A DNA stretch of 64,000 bases from Pseudarthrobacter sp. MM222 (GCF_947090775.1 NZ_OX352321.1:3038001-3102000), one strand, 5' to 3'; positions 53,850 to 63,004 are shown, counted from the stretch's first letter. Translations and numbers: made by a program. Notes: a model not told the origin generated them from the letters alone.

Positions 53850-56800
53850 TCGGTAACCTGCTTTCCACGTGCGCACAGCGGACAGACCTCGGGCAGCCGG
53901 CAGCCGTGGCCGCCGTGCCCGCTCTTGGACGGGTCGTGACGCGCTTCGAAGGTGGTGCCCGACATCACGCGCGCGGCGTCGCCCACCATGTCCAGCGCCC
54001 AGTTCTCCGCCGGCTCCAGTGCTGCCTGGGCCTGGATGCCCGGGCTTTTGGTGGTGGTCCCGAGCTGGGCCAGGACGGCACCGCCCGGAAGTGGGGGCGG
54101 ACCGTCGTCAGGGCCGGCAAAGCCTCCTGCCAGGACGGCGGCCTGGTAGGCGCCCAGCTGCGGGTGCCGCTCCAGGTCGGCTTTGCCGGGCTGGCGTTTC
54201 CCGGTCTTGAGGTCCACGACGACCAGTCGGCCTTCGGCGTCGATCTCCAGCCTGTCAACCTGGCCGCGCAGCACGGCCGGGCGGGCCGGCCAGCGCTCAC
54301 CTGCGTCGCCGCTGCCCGTGCTGTGTTCCGGGGAGTCCGGTGCGACGTCGGGCAGCTTCACCTCGAAATCCTGCTCGACGCCGACCAGGCTGCGGCCTTC
54401 GGCGCGCATGAGCAGCACGTATTGTGCCAGCTTCCGCACCATGGCTTCGGCGCGCTGGAAGTCGAGCCTGCCTTCCCAGTTGTCCTTCATCCCGAGCGCC
54501 GGCCAGCGGCGCACCAGTTCGGCTACGTATTCATTGCCCGAGGCGTCCGGCAGGTCCTGCGCGATGGCGTGCACGAGAGTCCCGAGGCTGCGGGCGAAAT
54601 CGGTCGCCGCCTCGCCTCCTGCAGCCTGGACGAACCAGTCCAGCGGCGATTTCTGCACCGTTTCAACCTTCGACGGTGAGACGTAGACGGTGCCGCCCGG
54701 CGGCACGACGGGCGCATCGGAGGACAGCGGCGGAAGACCCCACCAGCTGCCGGGATGTGCCCCGGGCACGGGAGGTTCCGCGGCAGCCAGGGCGCCCAGC
54801 ACGGCGGTCGCCTCGGCAGCCTCGGGAGCGTCCAGCTGGGCATGCTGGCGCAGTTCCGCCACGAGGGCGCGCAGGGTCAAGGGCCGTTCCACCGGGGTGA
54901 AGCCTCGCCGGTCCTGGTCCGGGTGCAGGGGCGCCACATAGTCCAGGAACGAGGAGGGCTGCTCGTCTTCCGAGGAAACGGCGGTGCAGATCAACTCCTG
55001 CCGGGCCCGCGAGACCGCGGTGGAAAAGCTCCGCAGCTCGTCGTAGCGAATTTCCCGCAGCCTGCTGAGCGGGTCCAGCTGCAGCGCATACGCCACCCCG
55101 TGTTCGACCGCGTCCGCAAACAGGGTGCTGCCCAGCAGTTCTCCACGGAGCCTGGTGTTGGGCCAGACGCCCTCCTGAAGTCCCGGAACGATCACAACCG
55201 GCCATTCCCGTCCGGCGGAGCTGGCGGGGGTCATGAGTTCCACGGCGTCCTCCAGCTGCGCCCTCGCCGCCAGGGTGTCCATGGGCAGTTCCTGGCTAAG
55301 CAGGTACTCGAGGAACTGTTCGGGACCTGAGCCGGGAAGCTGGTCCACGTAGCGCTCGGCGGTGTGGAACAACGCCATCATGGCATCGAGATCCCGGTCG
55401 GCGCGGGCTCCGGCGGCTCCCCCGGCCAGCGCAGACTCAGTCCACCGTGAAGCGAGGCCGGTGGAGCTCCAGAGTGCCCACAGTACCGTTTCGGCATTGC
55501 CGCCGGGCGCCTGCGCGGCTTCCCTGCCGGCGTGGATCATCCGGGCAATCCGGCGTGCGGAGTACCCCTCGATGCCGAGCGTGGCCAGTGCCCCTGGCTC
55601 CAGCAGGGCCTCGACGAGGAGGGCGTCGCTGGTGCGGCCGCCACCTCCGAGGATTTCCTCGCGGCGCAGCGACTGCCGAAGCCGGCGCAGTTCAATCGAC
55701 GTGGCGCCGCCGATCCGTGACGTCAGGAGGGCCACCGCCGCCTCGGGAGTCAGCACAGCCGGATCCAGCACCACGGCGTAGGCGTCGAGCAGGGGCCGGA
55801 CGGCGACTTCGTCGCGGACGGCGGATTCAGCCACCGGGATCCGGACGGGGATGCCCTGGCCCGAGAGGTACCGCTGCAGTTGTCCGAGCTGGCCGCCGTT
55901 GCGGACGATCACGGCGATCTCGCCCAATTCCCGGCCGTCGTTCAGCTGGGCTTCGAGGATCCGCTGCGCCACGTAGCGCAGTTCGTGGACCGGGGACGGC
56001 AGCAGGTGCGCCTCGACCCGGCCGGCGCCGAGGTGCCCCGGTTCCGGACGGGCCGCTTCCAGGCCGGCGGCGGGGGCGGGACCGCTGCCGGTACCCGTCG
56101 CTGCGTTCGGGCCGGGCTGCTCGAGCCGGCGCGCGGACTGCCCACCCGCCCGGCGGGAGATGCGCCCGGCTACCGAGAGCCAGGCCTCCGCCACGGCGGG
56201 AGTGTGGCGGTGCGCCGTCGAGAGCGGGCGTTCGAGGACGGCTCCGCCAGCGGGCGCAAGCAGCCGCGGCAGCTCGGCCACGAGATCCGGGCGGGCGCCG
56301 CGGAAGCCCTGAACCACCGTGTCCGGAGAGAAGGTGATGAGGGAATCCTTGCCGGCTGCAATATCCGCGAGCAGTTCGAACACGGCAGGGTTCGCTTCCT
56401 GGATATCATCCACCAGCACCAGCTGCAGCCGGGCGCGCTCGGCCGCCAGGAAGTCCGGGGCGTCCTGGAAGATCTGGCGGGCTGCGGTGATGATGCCCGC
56501 CGGGTCAAAAGCCTCGGGCATCCGCAGGTCCAGGACGTCACGGTATTCGGAATACAGTGCGGCCGCGGCCACCCAGTCCGGCCGGTGGCAGCGCGCCGCC
56601 AGGACCACCAGATCCTCGGCCGTGCGCCCGGATTCGATGATCCGGTCAAAGAGCTGGCGGACCTCCTGCCGGAACCCCCGGGTCTGCAGGGCGGCGCCCA
56701 GGTCTTCCGGCCAGGGCAGCTCGAGTCCGGGCCGGGCATGGCCTTCGAGGAGCTCCTTGATGATCAGGTCCTGCTCCGGGCCGGACAGGAGCTTCGGGGG

Positions 56801-57184
56801 ACGCGGCAGGGGCAGGATGCCTTCGGCCTTGGCACGCCGGATCAGATCAAAAGCGTAGGACGCCCAGGTGCGGGCCGGCGTCGTACTCAGGCTCCGGTCC
56901 AGCCGCGCCGTGAACTGGTCCCTCAGCGTGTCCGCGGCGAGCCGTCCCGGGGCCAGGATCAGCATCCGCTCCGGGTCCAGGCCGTCGCGCCGGGCGCGGC
57001 GCACCGCGGCCTCCACGAGAACGGTGGACTTGCCGGTGCCCGGGGCTCCAGGGACGAGGACGGGCCCGGAACCATGCGGGACGTCAACGGCGGCGCGCTG
57101 GTCCGCCGAAAGACACGGAACGGTGGTGTGCTGTTTGCGGGGCGGAAGCAGGCGGAGAGTGGGGTTCTGGCTGGAGGTGCTCAC
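53846..57184 (-). CDS. adnA: AdnA-like helicase-nuclease subunit
   Basis: The 1112-residue protein has Walker A GAPGTGKST, but motif II reads VDDIQE instead of DExQ. That suggests a weak motor, as described for AdnA. The C-terminal RecB-like nuclease shows GTLVHAI (about 875), GQVDRLEI (about 975) and VVDLKTGK. The block that normally holds the first Fe-S cysteine reads KSPLDWF, with Ser for Cys, and the tail has GCRLPEVCPLC. It starts with a GTG overlapping the alkyltransferase-like stop as GTGA. Confidence 0.89.
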   Translation of the reverse strand: MSTSSQNPTLRLLPPRKQHTTVPCLSADQRAAVDVPHGSGPVLVPGAPGTGKSTVLVEAAVRRARRDGLDPERMLILAPGRLAADTLRDQFTARLDRSLSTTPARTWASYAFDLIRRAKAEGILPLPRPPKLLSGPEQDLIIKELLEGHARPGLELPWPEDLGAALQTRGFRQEVRQLFDRIIESGRTAEDLVVLAARCHRPDWVAAAALYSEYRDVLDLRMPEAFDPAGIITAARQIFQDAPDFLAAERARLQLVLVDDIQEANPAVFELLADIAAGKDSLITFSPDTVVQGFRGARPDLVAELPRLLAPAGGAVLERPLSTAHRHTPAVAEAWLSVAGRISRRAGGQSARRLEQPGPNAATGTGSGPAPAAGLEAARPEPGHLGAGRVEAHLLPSPVHELRYVAQRILEAQLNDGRELGEIAVIVRNGGQLGQLQRYLSGQGIPVRIPVAESAVRDEVAVRPLLDAYAVVLDPAVLTPEAAVALLTSRIGGATSIELRRLRQSLRREEILGGGGRTSDALLVEALLEPGALATLGIEGYSARRIARMIHAGREAAQAPGGNAETVLWALWSSTGLASRWTESALAGGAAGARADRDLDAMMALFHTAERYVDQLPGSGPEQFLEYLLSQELPMDTLAARAQLEDAVELMTPASSAGREWPVVIVPGLQEGVWPNTRLRGELLGSTLFADAVEHGVAYALQLDPLSRLREIRYDELRSFSTAVSRARQELICTAVSSEDEQPSSFLDYVAPLHPDQDRRGFTPVERPLTLRALVAELRQHAQLDAPEAAEATAVLGALAAAEPPVPGAHPGSWWGLPPLSSDAPVVPPGGTVYVSPSKVETVQKSPLDWFVQAAGGEAATDFARSLGTLVHAIAQDLPDASGNEYVAELVRRWPALGMKDNWEGRLDFQRAEAMVRKLAQYVLLMRAEGRSLVGVEQDFEVKLPDVAPDSPEHSTGSGDAGERWPARPAVLRGQVDRLEIDAEGRLVVVDLKTGKRQPGKADLERHPQLGAYQAAVLAGGFAGPDDGPPPLPGGAVLAQLGTTTKSPGIQAQAALEPAENWALDMVGDAARVMSGTTFEARHDPSKSGHGGHGCRLPEVCPLCARGKQVTE

Positions 57185-57597
57185 ACGGTCATTTCATCAT
57201 CGGGCGCCGACATTTTATGCCGCCTACGTTCGAGCCCTTCGGCGATCGCGTCAATCCGGTCGAAGTCACCGTCGGAAGGCGCCCACCGCGCCGACATCAG
57301 GTCGACACGCCACCGCCCTTCGCCGGTGCGGAGGTACTCCGCGTAGCTTCCCAGCAGCGGGGTACCTTCCAGGACGTACAACGCCAACGCCTCGCGCTCA
57401 TGACCCGGCGGGGCATCTCCGCTGGCCTTCAGGACGCGCCACCAGGGCGCCGAACTGCCGTGGTGGCTCAAAACGGACCCGACCTGCCGGGCGCCGCCGG
57501 AACCCAGGAGTTCTGCCACGTCGCCGTACGCCACCGCGGTGCCTGCGGGGATCAATGCCACAAGTTCCAGCACCGCCTCCACATACTCCATCCGCAT
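57181..57597 (-). CDS. Alkyltransferase-like protein (ATL, MGMT-family, no active-site Cys)
   Basis: The 138-residue protein matches the DNA-binding half of O6-alkylguanine transferases: VALIPAGTAVAYGDVAELLGSGGARQVGSVL, then WWRVLKASG. Where MGMT has a Cys in PCHRV, this has W, the mark of ATL proteins, which flag O6-alkylguanine for excision repair. It is the first gene of an ATL-adnA-adnB operon, overlapping adnA by 4 nt. A start at 57591 (second Met) is also possible. In M. tuberculosis, by memory, Rv3204 lies at the same place. Confidence 0.88.
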   Translation of the reverse strand: MRMEYVEAVLELVALIPAGTAVAYGDVAELLGSGGARQVGSVLSHHGSSAPWWRVLKASGDAPPGHEREALALYVLEGTPLLGSYAEYLRTGEGRWRVDLMSARWAPSDGDFDRIDAIAEGLERRRHKMSAPDDEMTV

Positions 57598-57734
57598 GAC
57601 TCAAGCCTAGCCGGGCAGGCGCCCTGTCTGCTCGGCACCGGCCGGTCCGGTCCTGGCCGGGGCCTTCAACGGACCCGCGCCGCGGCCGGCGCGGGTGGCG
57701 CATTACTGTCGGTGGCAGCAGGTAGCGTTGACGC

Positions 57735-58445
57735 ATGACCACTTGGAACACCCTCCCCCGCGCAGCCTTCGACCTTGAAACTACCGGCCGGAACTCGCGC
57801 TCGGCCAGGATCGTCACCGCGTCGGTCACCGTGGTGGATTCCCACGGCGGGATCATCAAGGAACATGAATGGCTTGCCGATCCGGGCGTGGAGATCCCCA
57901 CGGAGGCCAGTGACATCCACGGCGTCACCACTGAAAAGGCCCGCAGCGAAGGCCGGCCGGCCGCGGACGTGACACGGGAACTGGCGGCCGTGCTCCAGGA
58001 ACTGTTCGACACCGGCGTGCCCGTGATCGCCTTCAACGCCAGCTACGACTTCACTGTGCTCGCCGCCGAATCGGCCCGGTACGGGGTGCCTCAGCTGAGC
58101 CGCTTCCCGGTGCTGGACCCCTACGTCATGAACAAACAGGTGGACCGCTACCGCAAAGGCAAGCGCACCCTGACCGCCCTCTGCGAGGAGTACGGCGTCA
58201 ACCTGGACAACGCCCACACCTCCGCGGCGGACGCCCTCGCCACCCTGCGCGTGCTCGATGCCATGGCCGGGAAGTTTCCGAAGCTGAGGATGCCGGCCAG
58301 CCACCTGCACCAGCTGCAGGTCGATTGGGCCTCCGCCCAGGCCACGGATTTCCAGACGTACCTGCGCAAGACCAAGCCAGCCGCCGTGATCGAAGGCGAC
58401 TGGCCCGTGCTTCCCCCGGAAGATGCCAGCCGCGGGGACTTCTAG
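57735..58445 (+). CDS. DnaQ-like 3'-5' exonuclease (DEDDh)
   Basis: The 236-residue protein has the exonuclease motifs FDLETTGRN (D and E), FNASYDFTVL (D) and HTSAADALATL (H and D). The last is the DEDDh pattern of DNA polymerase III epsilon. No other domain is visible. It may proofread or act in DNA repair or RNA turnover. It is divergent from the ATL gene, with 137 nt between them. Confidence 0.9.
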   Translation: MTTWNTLPRAAFDLETTGRNSRSARIVTASVTVVDSHGGIIKEHEWLADPGVEIPTEASDIHGVTTEKARSEGRPAADVTRELAAVLQELFDTGVPVIAFNASYDFTVLAAESARYGVPQLSRFPVLDPYVMNKQVDRYRKGKRTLTALCEEYGVNLDNAHTSAADALATLRVLDAMAGKFPKLRMPASHLHQLQVDWASAQATDFQTYLRKTKPAAVIEGDWPVLPPEDASRGDF

Positions 58446-58753
58446 CCCAGCGCGCGCTGGCTGCGGCCCAGCGAGCCCGGCTCCTGGTCCTCCCCCCGGG
58501 GGCCGCTGGGACGGAGATCACAGGGCGTTCCCGGCGCCCGCGCGCGGGAAGGGCAGGGCAGGGATTCCGCACAGCCCGGCCTGCCACCGCCGCCACGTGG
58601 CCGAGGTCCTCCAGGTTCCGAATATTCGGTACCGTTCCCGGCGAATATCTGAATTTTCTGCGTAAGTGGCTGCCGAATCGCGGCGCTGACATAATTTAGT
58701 TCAGACGCGTGCGTGTGTTATGCCGCGCCCAATCCCCAAACGCCAGAGGATCA
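58446..58753. promoter_or_regulatory. 308-nt gap upstream of metNIQ with palindromic elements
   Basis: No gene is supported. A perfect 12-bp palindrome CCGAATATTCGG (58618-58629) is followed by CGAATAT (58642-58648), which is complementary to ATATTCG (58622-58628). A weak -10 CATAAT (58690-58695) with TGGCTG (58667-58672) at 17 nt may be the promoter. No SAM riboswitch pattern is seen. The elements could bind a methionine-linked repressor, but this is not shown. Confidence 0.4.
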
Positions 58754-59857
58754 ATGATCACAGTTACCGACCTTCGCAAGGTCTACCGGCAGGGCAAGAA
58801 GGAAGTGGTGGCCCTCGACGGCGTCACTCTTTCGGTGCCGAAGGGGTCCATCCACGGCATCATCGGCCACTCCGGCGCGGGCAAGTCGACCCTTGTCCGC
58901 TGCCTGACCCTGCTGGACCGCCCGACGTCCGGCTCCGTCAGCATTGACGGGACCGAACTCAGCTCGGTCCGGGACTCGGAGATCCGCGCTGCCCGCCGCC
59001 GCATCGGCATGGTGTTCCAGCACGCCAACCTGATGGACTCCCGGACCGCGGCCGGCAACGTGGCCCACCCGCTCGAACTCGTGAAAACCCCGAAGGACCA
59101 GATCCGGAGCAGGGTCGCCGAACTCCTGAAGCTCGTGGGGCTGGAGGGCTTCGAGGACGCCTACCCGTCGCAGCTGTCCGGGGGTCAGCGCCAGCGTGTT
59201 GGCATCGCCCGCGCCCTTGCCTCGGACCCCGACGTGCTGCTCTGCGACGAGCCCACGTCCGCACTGGACCCCGCCACGACGGATGAGATCCTGGACCTGA
59301 TCCAGGAGCTGACCCGCCGTCTGCAACTCACCGTGCTGATTATCACGCACGAAATGAACGTCGTGAAGCGCGTCTGCGAGTCCGTGTCCCTGCTGTCCCG
59401 GGGCCGGATCATTGAACACGGCGCCCTGCGCGACGTGGCCGGCGACCTGGACAGCATGCTTGCCCGCGCCCTGCTGCCGCTCCCGGCGTCGGAGCCACTG
59501 CCCGGCGCGCTGCAGGGCGGCCCCGCCTTGGAGATCCTGTTCTCCGGCGACAGCGCCAAGGAGCCGGTGCTGACGGGCGTTGCGCGGCACTTCGACATCG
59601 ACATCAACGTCCTGGCCGGCAGCGTCGAGACTTTGGGCGGCCAGCAGTTCGGCCACCTTCGCGTGCAGCTGGCCGAGAACGCCGACGTCGACGCCGTGCT
59701 GCGCTACCTCCACGACCGCGGCATCGCGGCCAAGCGCGCCGCGCCGGCCGCCGCCGCGGAGCCCGCATTCCCGGACTCCGAGACCGACCTGCCGGATTCC
59801 GGCGCTCCTCTCCCGAATTCTGTCCTCCTCCGCGGGGAACAGGGAGGCCTCTCATGA
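58754..59857 (+). CDS. metN: Methionine ABC transporter ATP-binding protein MetN
   Basis: The 367-residue ATPase has Walker A GHSGAGKST, Q-loop, signature LSGGQRQR, Walker B VLLCDEPTSALD and the switch His region ITHEMNVV. A C-terminal NIL domain (about 275-345) follows; in MetN this binds methionine and inhibits transport. The ATG at 58754 has AGAGGA upstream. It overlaps metI by 4 nt. The Pro/Asp-rich last 20 residues are extra. Confidence 0.94.
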   Translation: MITVTDLRKVYRQGKKEVVALDGVTLSVPKGSIHGIIGHSGAGKSTLVRCLTLLDRPTSGSVSIDGTELSSVRDSEIRAARRRIGMVFQHANLMDSRTAAGNVAHPLELVKTPKDQIRSRVAELLKLVGLEGFEDAYPSQLSGGQRQRVGIARALASDPDVLLCDEPTSALDPATTDEILDLIQELTRRLQLTVLIITHEMNVVKRVCESVSLLSRGRIIEHGALRDVAGDLDSMLARALLPLPASEPLPGALQGGPALEILFSGDSAKEPVLTGVARHFDIDINVLAGSVETLGGQQFGHLRVQLAENADVDAVLRYLHDRGIAAKRAAPAAAAEPAFPDSETDLPDSGAPLPNSVLLRGEQGGLS

Positions 59858-60525
59858 ACGACATTTTCAGCAACCCCGTCCTGGTCAAGGCACTGCCGGA
59901 GGCCATCGTCGAGACCCTCCAAATGGTCGGTATCTCCGCGTTCTTCACGGTCCTGGTCGGCCTTCCGCTGGGCGTTTTCCTGCACGTCTCCGCCCCGGGC
60001 GGGCTGCGGCCGATGCCGGTGACCAACCGCGTCCTGAGCGATGTGATCGTCAACATCACCCGGTCCATCCCGTTCGCCATTCTGATGGTCGCCCTCATTC
60101 CGCTGGCCCGGGCCCTGACGGGCACCAGCCTCGGTCCGGTGGCCGCGTCGGTGTCCCTGTCGATCGGCACCATTCCGTTCTTCGCCCGGCTCGTGGAAAC
60201 CTGCCTGCGCGATGTGCACCACGGCAAGATTGACGCGGCCCAGGTGATGGGCTCCACGAACATGCAGGTCATCAGCAAGGTGATGCTGCGTGAATCCCTG
60301 CCCGCCCTCGTCGCGGCCACCACCACCACGGTGGTCACGCTCGTCGGCTATTCCGCCATGGCCGGCCTGGTCGGAGGCGGAGGCCTCGGCAAGCTGGCGT
60401 ACAACTACGGCTTCCAGCGCTTCGACGTCACGGTCATGCTCGTCACCATCGTGCTGATCATCGTCCTGGTTCAGGTCATCCAACTGGTGGGCGAGCGGAT
60501 ATCCCGCAGCCTCGATCACCGCTGA
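59854..60525 (+). CDS. metI: Methionine ABC transporter permease MetI
   Basis: The 223-residue permease has five membrane segments, the EAA loop region (IDAAQVMGSTNMQVISKVMLRESLPALVA-type) and the NITRSIPFAILMVALIPL block of MetI. It forms the channel with MetN. It overlaps metN by 4 nt and precedes metQ. A GC hairpin lies in the gap to metQ. Confidence 0.94.
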   Translation: MNDIFSNPVLVKALPEAIVETLQMVGISAFFTVLVGLPLGVFLHVSAPGGLRPMPVTNRVLSDVIVNITRSIPFAILMVALIPLARALTGTSLGPVAASVSLSIGTIPFFARLVETCLRDVHHGKIDAAQVMGSTNMQVISKVMLRESLPALVAATTTTVVTLVGYSAMAGLVGGGGLGKLAYNYGFQRFDVTVMLVTIVLIIVLVQVIQLVGERISRSLDHR

Positions 60526-60556
60526 CGTCCGGCTCCAGCGACTGCACACCGCGGCC

Positions 60557-60577
60557 CGGTCCGGCCCGGCCGGACCG
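60557..60577 (+). repeat. GC-rich hairpin between metI and metQ
   Basis: Nine-nt arms (60557-60565 and 60569-60577) leave a three-base loop. It has no T tract. It may protect the upstream mRNA or lower read-through, so metQ levels could differ from metNI. Confidence 0.5.
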
Positions 60578-60681
60578 CCGTCCTCCAAACCATCACCCTG
60601 CAGCGGGTAGCCGCCCTCTGCATCTGCACGGATCACGGCGTCGACGTCGTGATTCCAGCTACTTCGAAAGGAACGCATCCG

Positions 60682-61524
60682 ATGCGTAAGTCACTTACCC
60701 TCCTGGCCACCGGCATTGTCACTGCCCTGACATTGACGGCTTGCGGTGGCTCGTCCACCCCCAGCGCCGAGGTCAAGACCCTTGACCCTGCCAACCCGGT
60801 CACCCTCTCCGTCGGCGCCAGCCCCGTCCCGCAGGCGAAGATCCTGGAGTTCATTAACCAAGACCTCGCCCCGAAGGCCGGCCTCAAGCTGGACATCAAG
60901 GAGATCGAGGATTACCAGACGCCGAACACGGCACTAAGCGACGGCTCACTGGACACCAACTACTACCAGCACCTGCCGTGGTACGAGGACCAGGTGAAGA
61001 CCAAGGGCTACAAGTTCGGCCACGGCGAGGGCATCCACATCGAGCCGTACGCCGCATTCTCGGAAAAGGTCAAGGACATCAAGGACATCCAGGACGGCGC
61101 CAAGGTGGCCATCACGAATGACCCGTCCAACCAGGTCCGTGCCCTCAAGGTCCTCCAGGTCGCCGGCCTGGTGAAGGACATCAAGGACGACACTTCCGTG
61201 CTGACCCTCAGCGATGAGCAGAACCCCAAGAAGCTGAAGTTCTCGGAGAACCAGCCCGAACTGCTGATCAACGACCTCAAGGACCCCTCCGTGGACCTGG
61301 CCCTGATCAACGGCAACTTCATCCTCAAGGCCGGCCTGAGCACCCAGAACGCCCTGGCCGTGGAGTCAGTGGAGAACAACCCCTACGCCAACTTCCTGGC
61401 CTGGCGCGAGGATTCCAAGGATGACGTCCGGATCAAGAAACTCGACGAGCTCCTGCACTCCCCCGAGGTCAAGGCCTTCATCGAGAAGGAATGGCCCAAC
61501 GGAGACGTGACCGTCGCCTTCTAG
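60682..61524 (+). CDS. metQ: Methionine-binding lipoprotein MetQ (NlpA family)
   Basis: The 280-residue lipoprotein has lipobox LTAC (near residue 21) and the NlpA pattern VTLSVGASPVPQAKILEFI, DYQTPNTALSDGSLDTNYYQHLPW and KVAITNDPSNQVRAL. It delivers methionine to MetNI. The ATG at 60682 has AAAGGA upstream; a longer frame to 60649 lacks a ribosome site. A 46-bp palindrome lies after the stop. Confidence 0.94.
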   Translation: MRKSLTLLATGIVTALTLTACGGSSTPSAEVKTLDPANPVTLSVGASPVPQAKILEFINQDLAPKAGLKLDIKEIEDYQTPNTALSDGSLDTNYYQHLPWYEDQVKTKGYKFGHGEGIHIEPYAAFSEKVKDIKDIQDGAKVAITNDPSNQVRALKVLQVAGLVKDIKDDTSVLTLSDEQNPKKLKFSENQPELLINDLKDPSVDLALINGNFILKAGLSTQNALAVESVENNPYANFLAWREDSKDDVRIKKLDELLHSPEVKAFIEKEWPNGDVTVAF

Positions 61525-61543
61525 GCCCGGTGGTCTTGAACCG

Positions 61544-61589
61544 TTAAACTCCTAGGGCACCCGCCGCGGCGGGTGCCCTAGGAGTTTAA
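61544..61589. terminator. 46-bp perfect palindrome between metQ and hemL
   Basis: Every base from 61544 to 61589 pairs with its mirror around 61566/61567. In RNA this gives a stem of about 21 base pairs. It lies between two converging genes, so a bidirectional terminator is the simplest reading, although no long T tract follows. Confidence 0.75.
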
Positions 61590-61590
61590 G

Positions 61591-61620
61591 GACGACGACG
61601 ACGACGAGGACGACGACGCC
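61591..61620. repeat. GAC trinucleotide repeat
   Basis: Ten codon-like units in a row are GAC except one GAG and a final GCC. It lies between the palindrome and the hemL stop, outside any gene. It could be a slippage-prone tract. Confidence 0.7.
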
Positions 61621-61638
61621 GCCGGAGCGGTCCGGCCG

Positions 61639-62970
61639 TTACGCCTCCGCTGCCGCGGCGGCCTTTGCCGCGGCGGGCAGGGCGTCGAAGATCCGGTTCA
61701 TCGCGGCGTCGTCGTGCGCTGCGGAGAGGAACCACGCCTCGAAAACGGACGGCGGGAGGTAGACGCCGGAGTCCAGCATGGAATGGAAGAACGGCGCATA
61801 CCGGAAGGACTCCTGGCCCTGGGCGTCAGCGTAGTTGCGGACGCCGCGGGCGGAGGTGCCGAAGGCCACCGAGAACAGGTTCCCGGCACGCTGGATCGAG
61901 TGGTCCACGCCGGCCGTGTCCAGCGCCGAGGACAGCGCTGCGGAGAGCTCCAGTGACCTTGCGTCCACGAAGGAGTAGACCTCCGGGGTCGCGTGGGTCA
62001 GTGTCGCGACGCCGGCGGCCATGGCCACCGGGTTCCCGGACAGCGTGCCGGCCTGGTAGACCGGGCCCACGGGGGCGAGGTAGTCCATGACCTCCGCGCG
62101 TCCGCCGAGGGCCGCGGTCGGCATCCCGCCGCCGATGACCTTGCCGAAGGTCAGCAGGTCCGGCGTCCAGGGCTGGTCCGCGCCGGCGGCGCCCCCGGTG
62201 AGTCCCCAGTAGCCGGAGTAGCCGGTGCGGAAGCCGGTCAGGACCTCGTCGAGGATCAGCAGGGCCCCGTGCTCGCGCGTGATCCGGGCCAGCCCTGCGT
62301 TGAAGCCCTCGCCGGGCGTGACGACGCCCATGTTGGCGGGCGCGGCCTCGGTGATCACGGCGGCAATGTTCGGGCCGTGCGTGGCGAAGGCGGCTTCGAC
62401 GGCGCCGAGGTCGTTGTAGGGCAGCACGAGGGTTTCGGCGGCCGTCGCGGCGGTGACGCCGGCAGAGCCCGGCAGCGCCAGGGTGGCGACACCGGAGCCG
62501 GCCGCGGCGAGGAGCCCGTCGAGGTGGCCGTGGTAGCAGCCGGCAAACTTGATGATGAGGTCCCGGCCGGTGAAGCCGCGTGCCAGCCGCACGGCGGTCA
62601 TGGTCGCTTCGGTTCCGGTGGACACCATCCGGACCCGCTCCGCGGCAGGAACGCGTTCCTGAACGATCGCGGCGAGGTTGGCCTCATCGGGCGTCGAGGC
62701 GCCGAAGGACAGCCCGCGGTCGACGGCGGCGTGGACCGCCGCGAGGACCGCCGGGTGGGCGTGACCCAGCAGCGCCGGACCCCAGGAGCAGACAAGGTCG
62801 ACGTATTCGGCCCCGTCCGCGTCGGTCAAATAGGGGCCTTTGGCGGAGACCATGAACCGCGGCGTCCCGCCGACGGAGCCGAAGGCGCGCACGGGCGAGT
62901 TCACGCCGCCGGGCATCAACTGGCGGGCACGGTCGAAGAGTTCCTCGTTGCGAGGGCTGCTGGAAGTCAT
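61639..62970 (-). CDS. hemL: Glutamate-1-semialdehyde 2,1-aminomutase HemL
   Basis: This PLP enzyme converts glutamate-1-semialdehyde to 5-aminolevulinate in the C5 heme pathway. The 443-residue product has the start [17 protein letters not shown], the [13 protein letters not shown] block, the PLP-binding [10 protein letters not shown] and the lysine in [14 protein letters not shown]. The ATG at 62970 has AGGAACC upstream; the open frame up to 63096 is not family-like. The C-terminal end is Ala-rich. The gap of 34 nt to the following gene suggests cotranscription. Confidence 0.94.
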   Translation of the reverse strand: MTSSSPRNEELFDRARQLMPGGVNSPVRAFGSVGGTPRFMVSAKGPYLTDADGAEYVDLVCSWGPALLGHAHPAVLAAVHAAVDRGLSFGASTPDEANLAAIVQERVPAAERVRMVSTGTEATMTAVRLARGFTGRDLIIKFAGCYHGHLDGLLAAAGSGVATLALPGSAGVTAATAAETLVLPYNDLGAVEAAFATHGPNIAAVITEAAPANMGVVTPGEGFNAGLARITREHGALLILDEVLTGFRTGYSGYWGLTGGAAGADQPWTPDLLTFGKVIGGGMPTAALGGRAEVMDYLAPVGPVYQAGTLSGNPVAMAAGVATLTHATPEVYSFVDARSLELSAALSSALDTAGVDHSIQRAGNLFSVAFGTSARGVRNYADAQGQESFRYAPFFHSMLDSGVYLPPSVFEAWFLSAAHDDAAMNRIFDALPAAAKAAAAAEA

Positions 62971-63004
62971 GGTTCCTATTCTTTCAGGTGCTTTCACTGT
63001 TTTT

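Noticed and set aside
55880..57346. 488-codon plus-strand open frame
   Set aside because: Antisense of adnA.
58446..58753. SAM riboswitch before metN
   Set aside because: I looked for the conserved core of SAM-I type elements and saw none.
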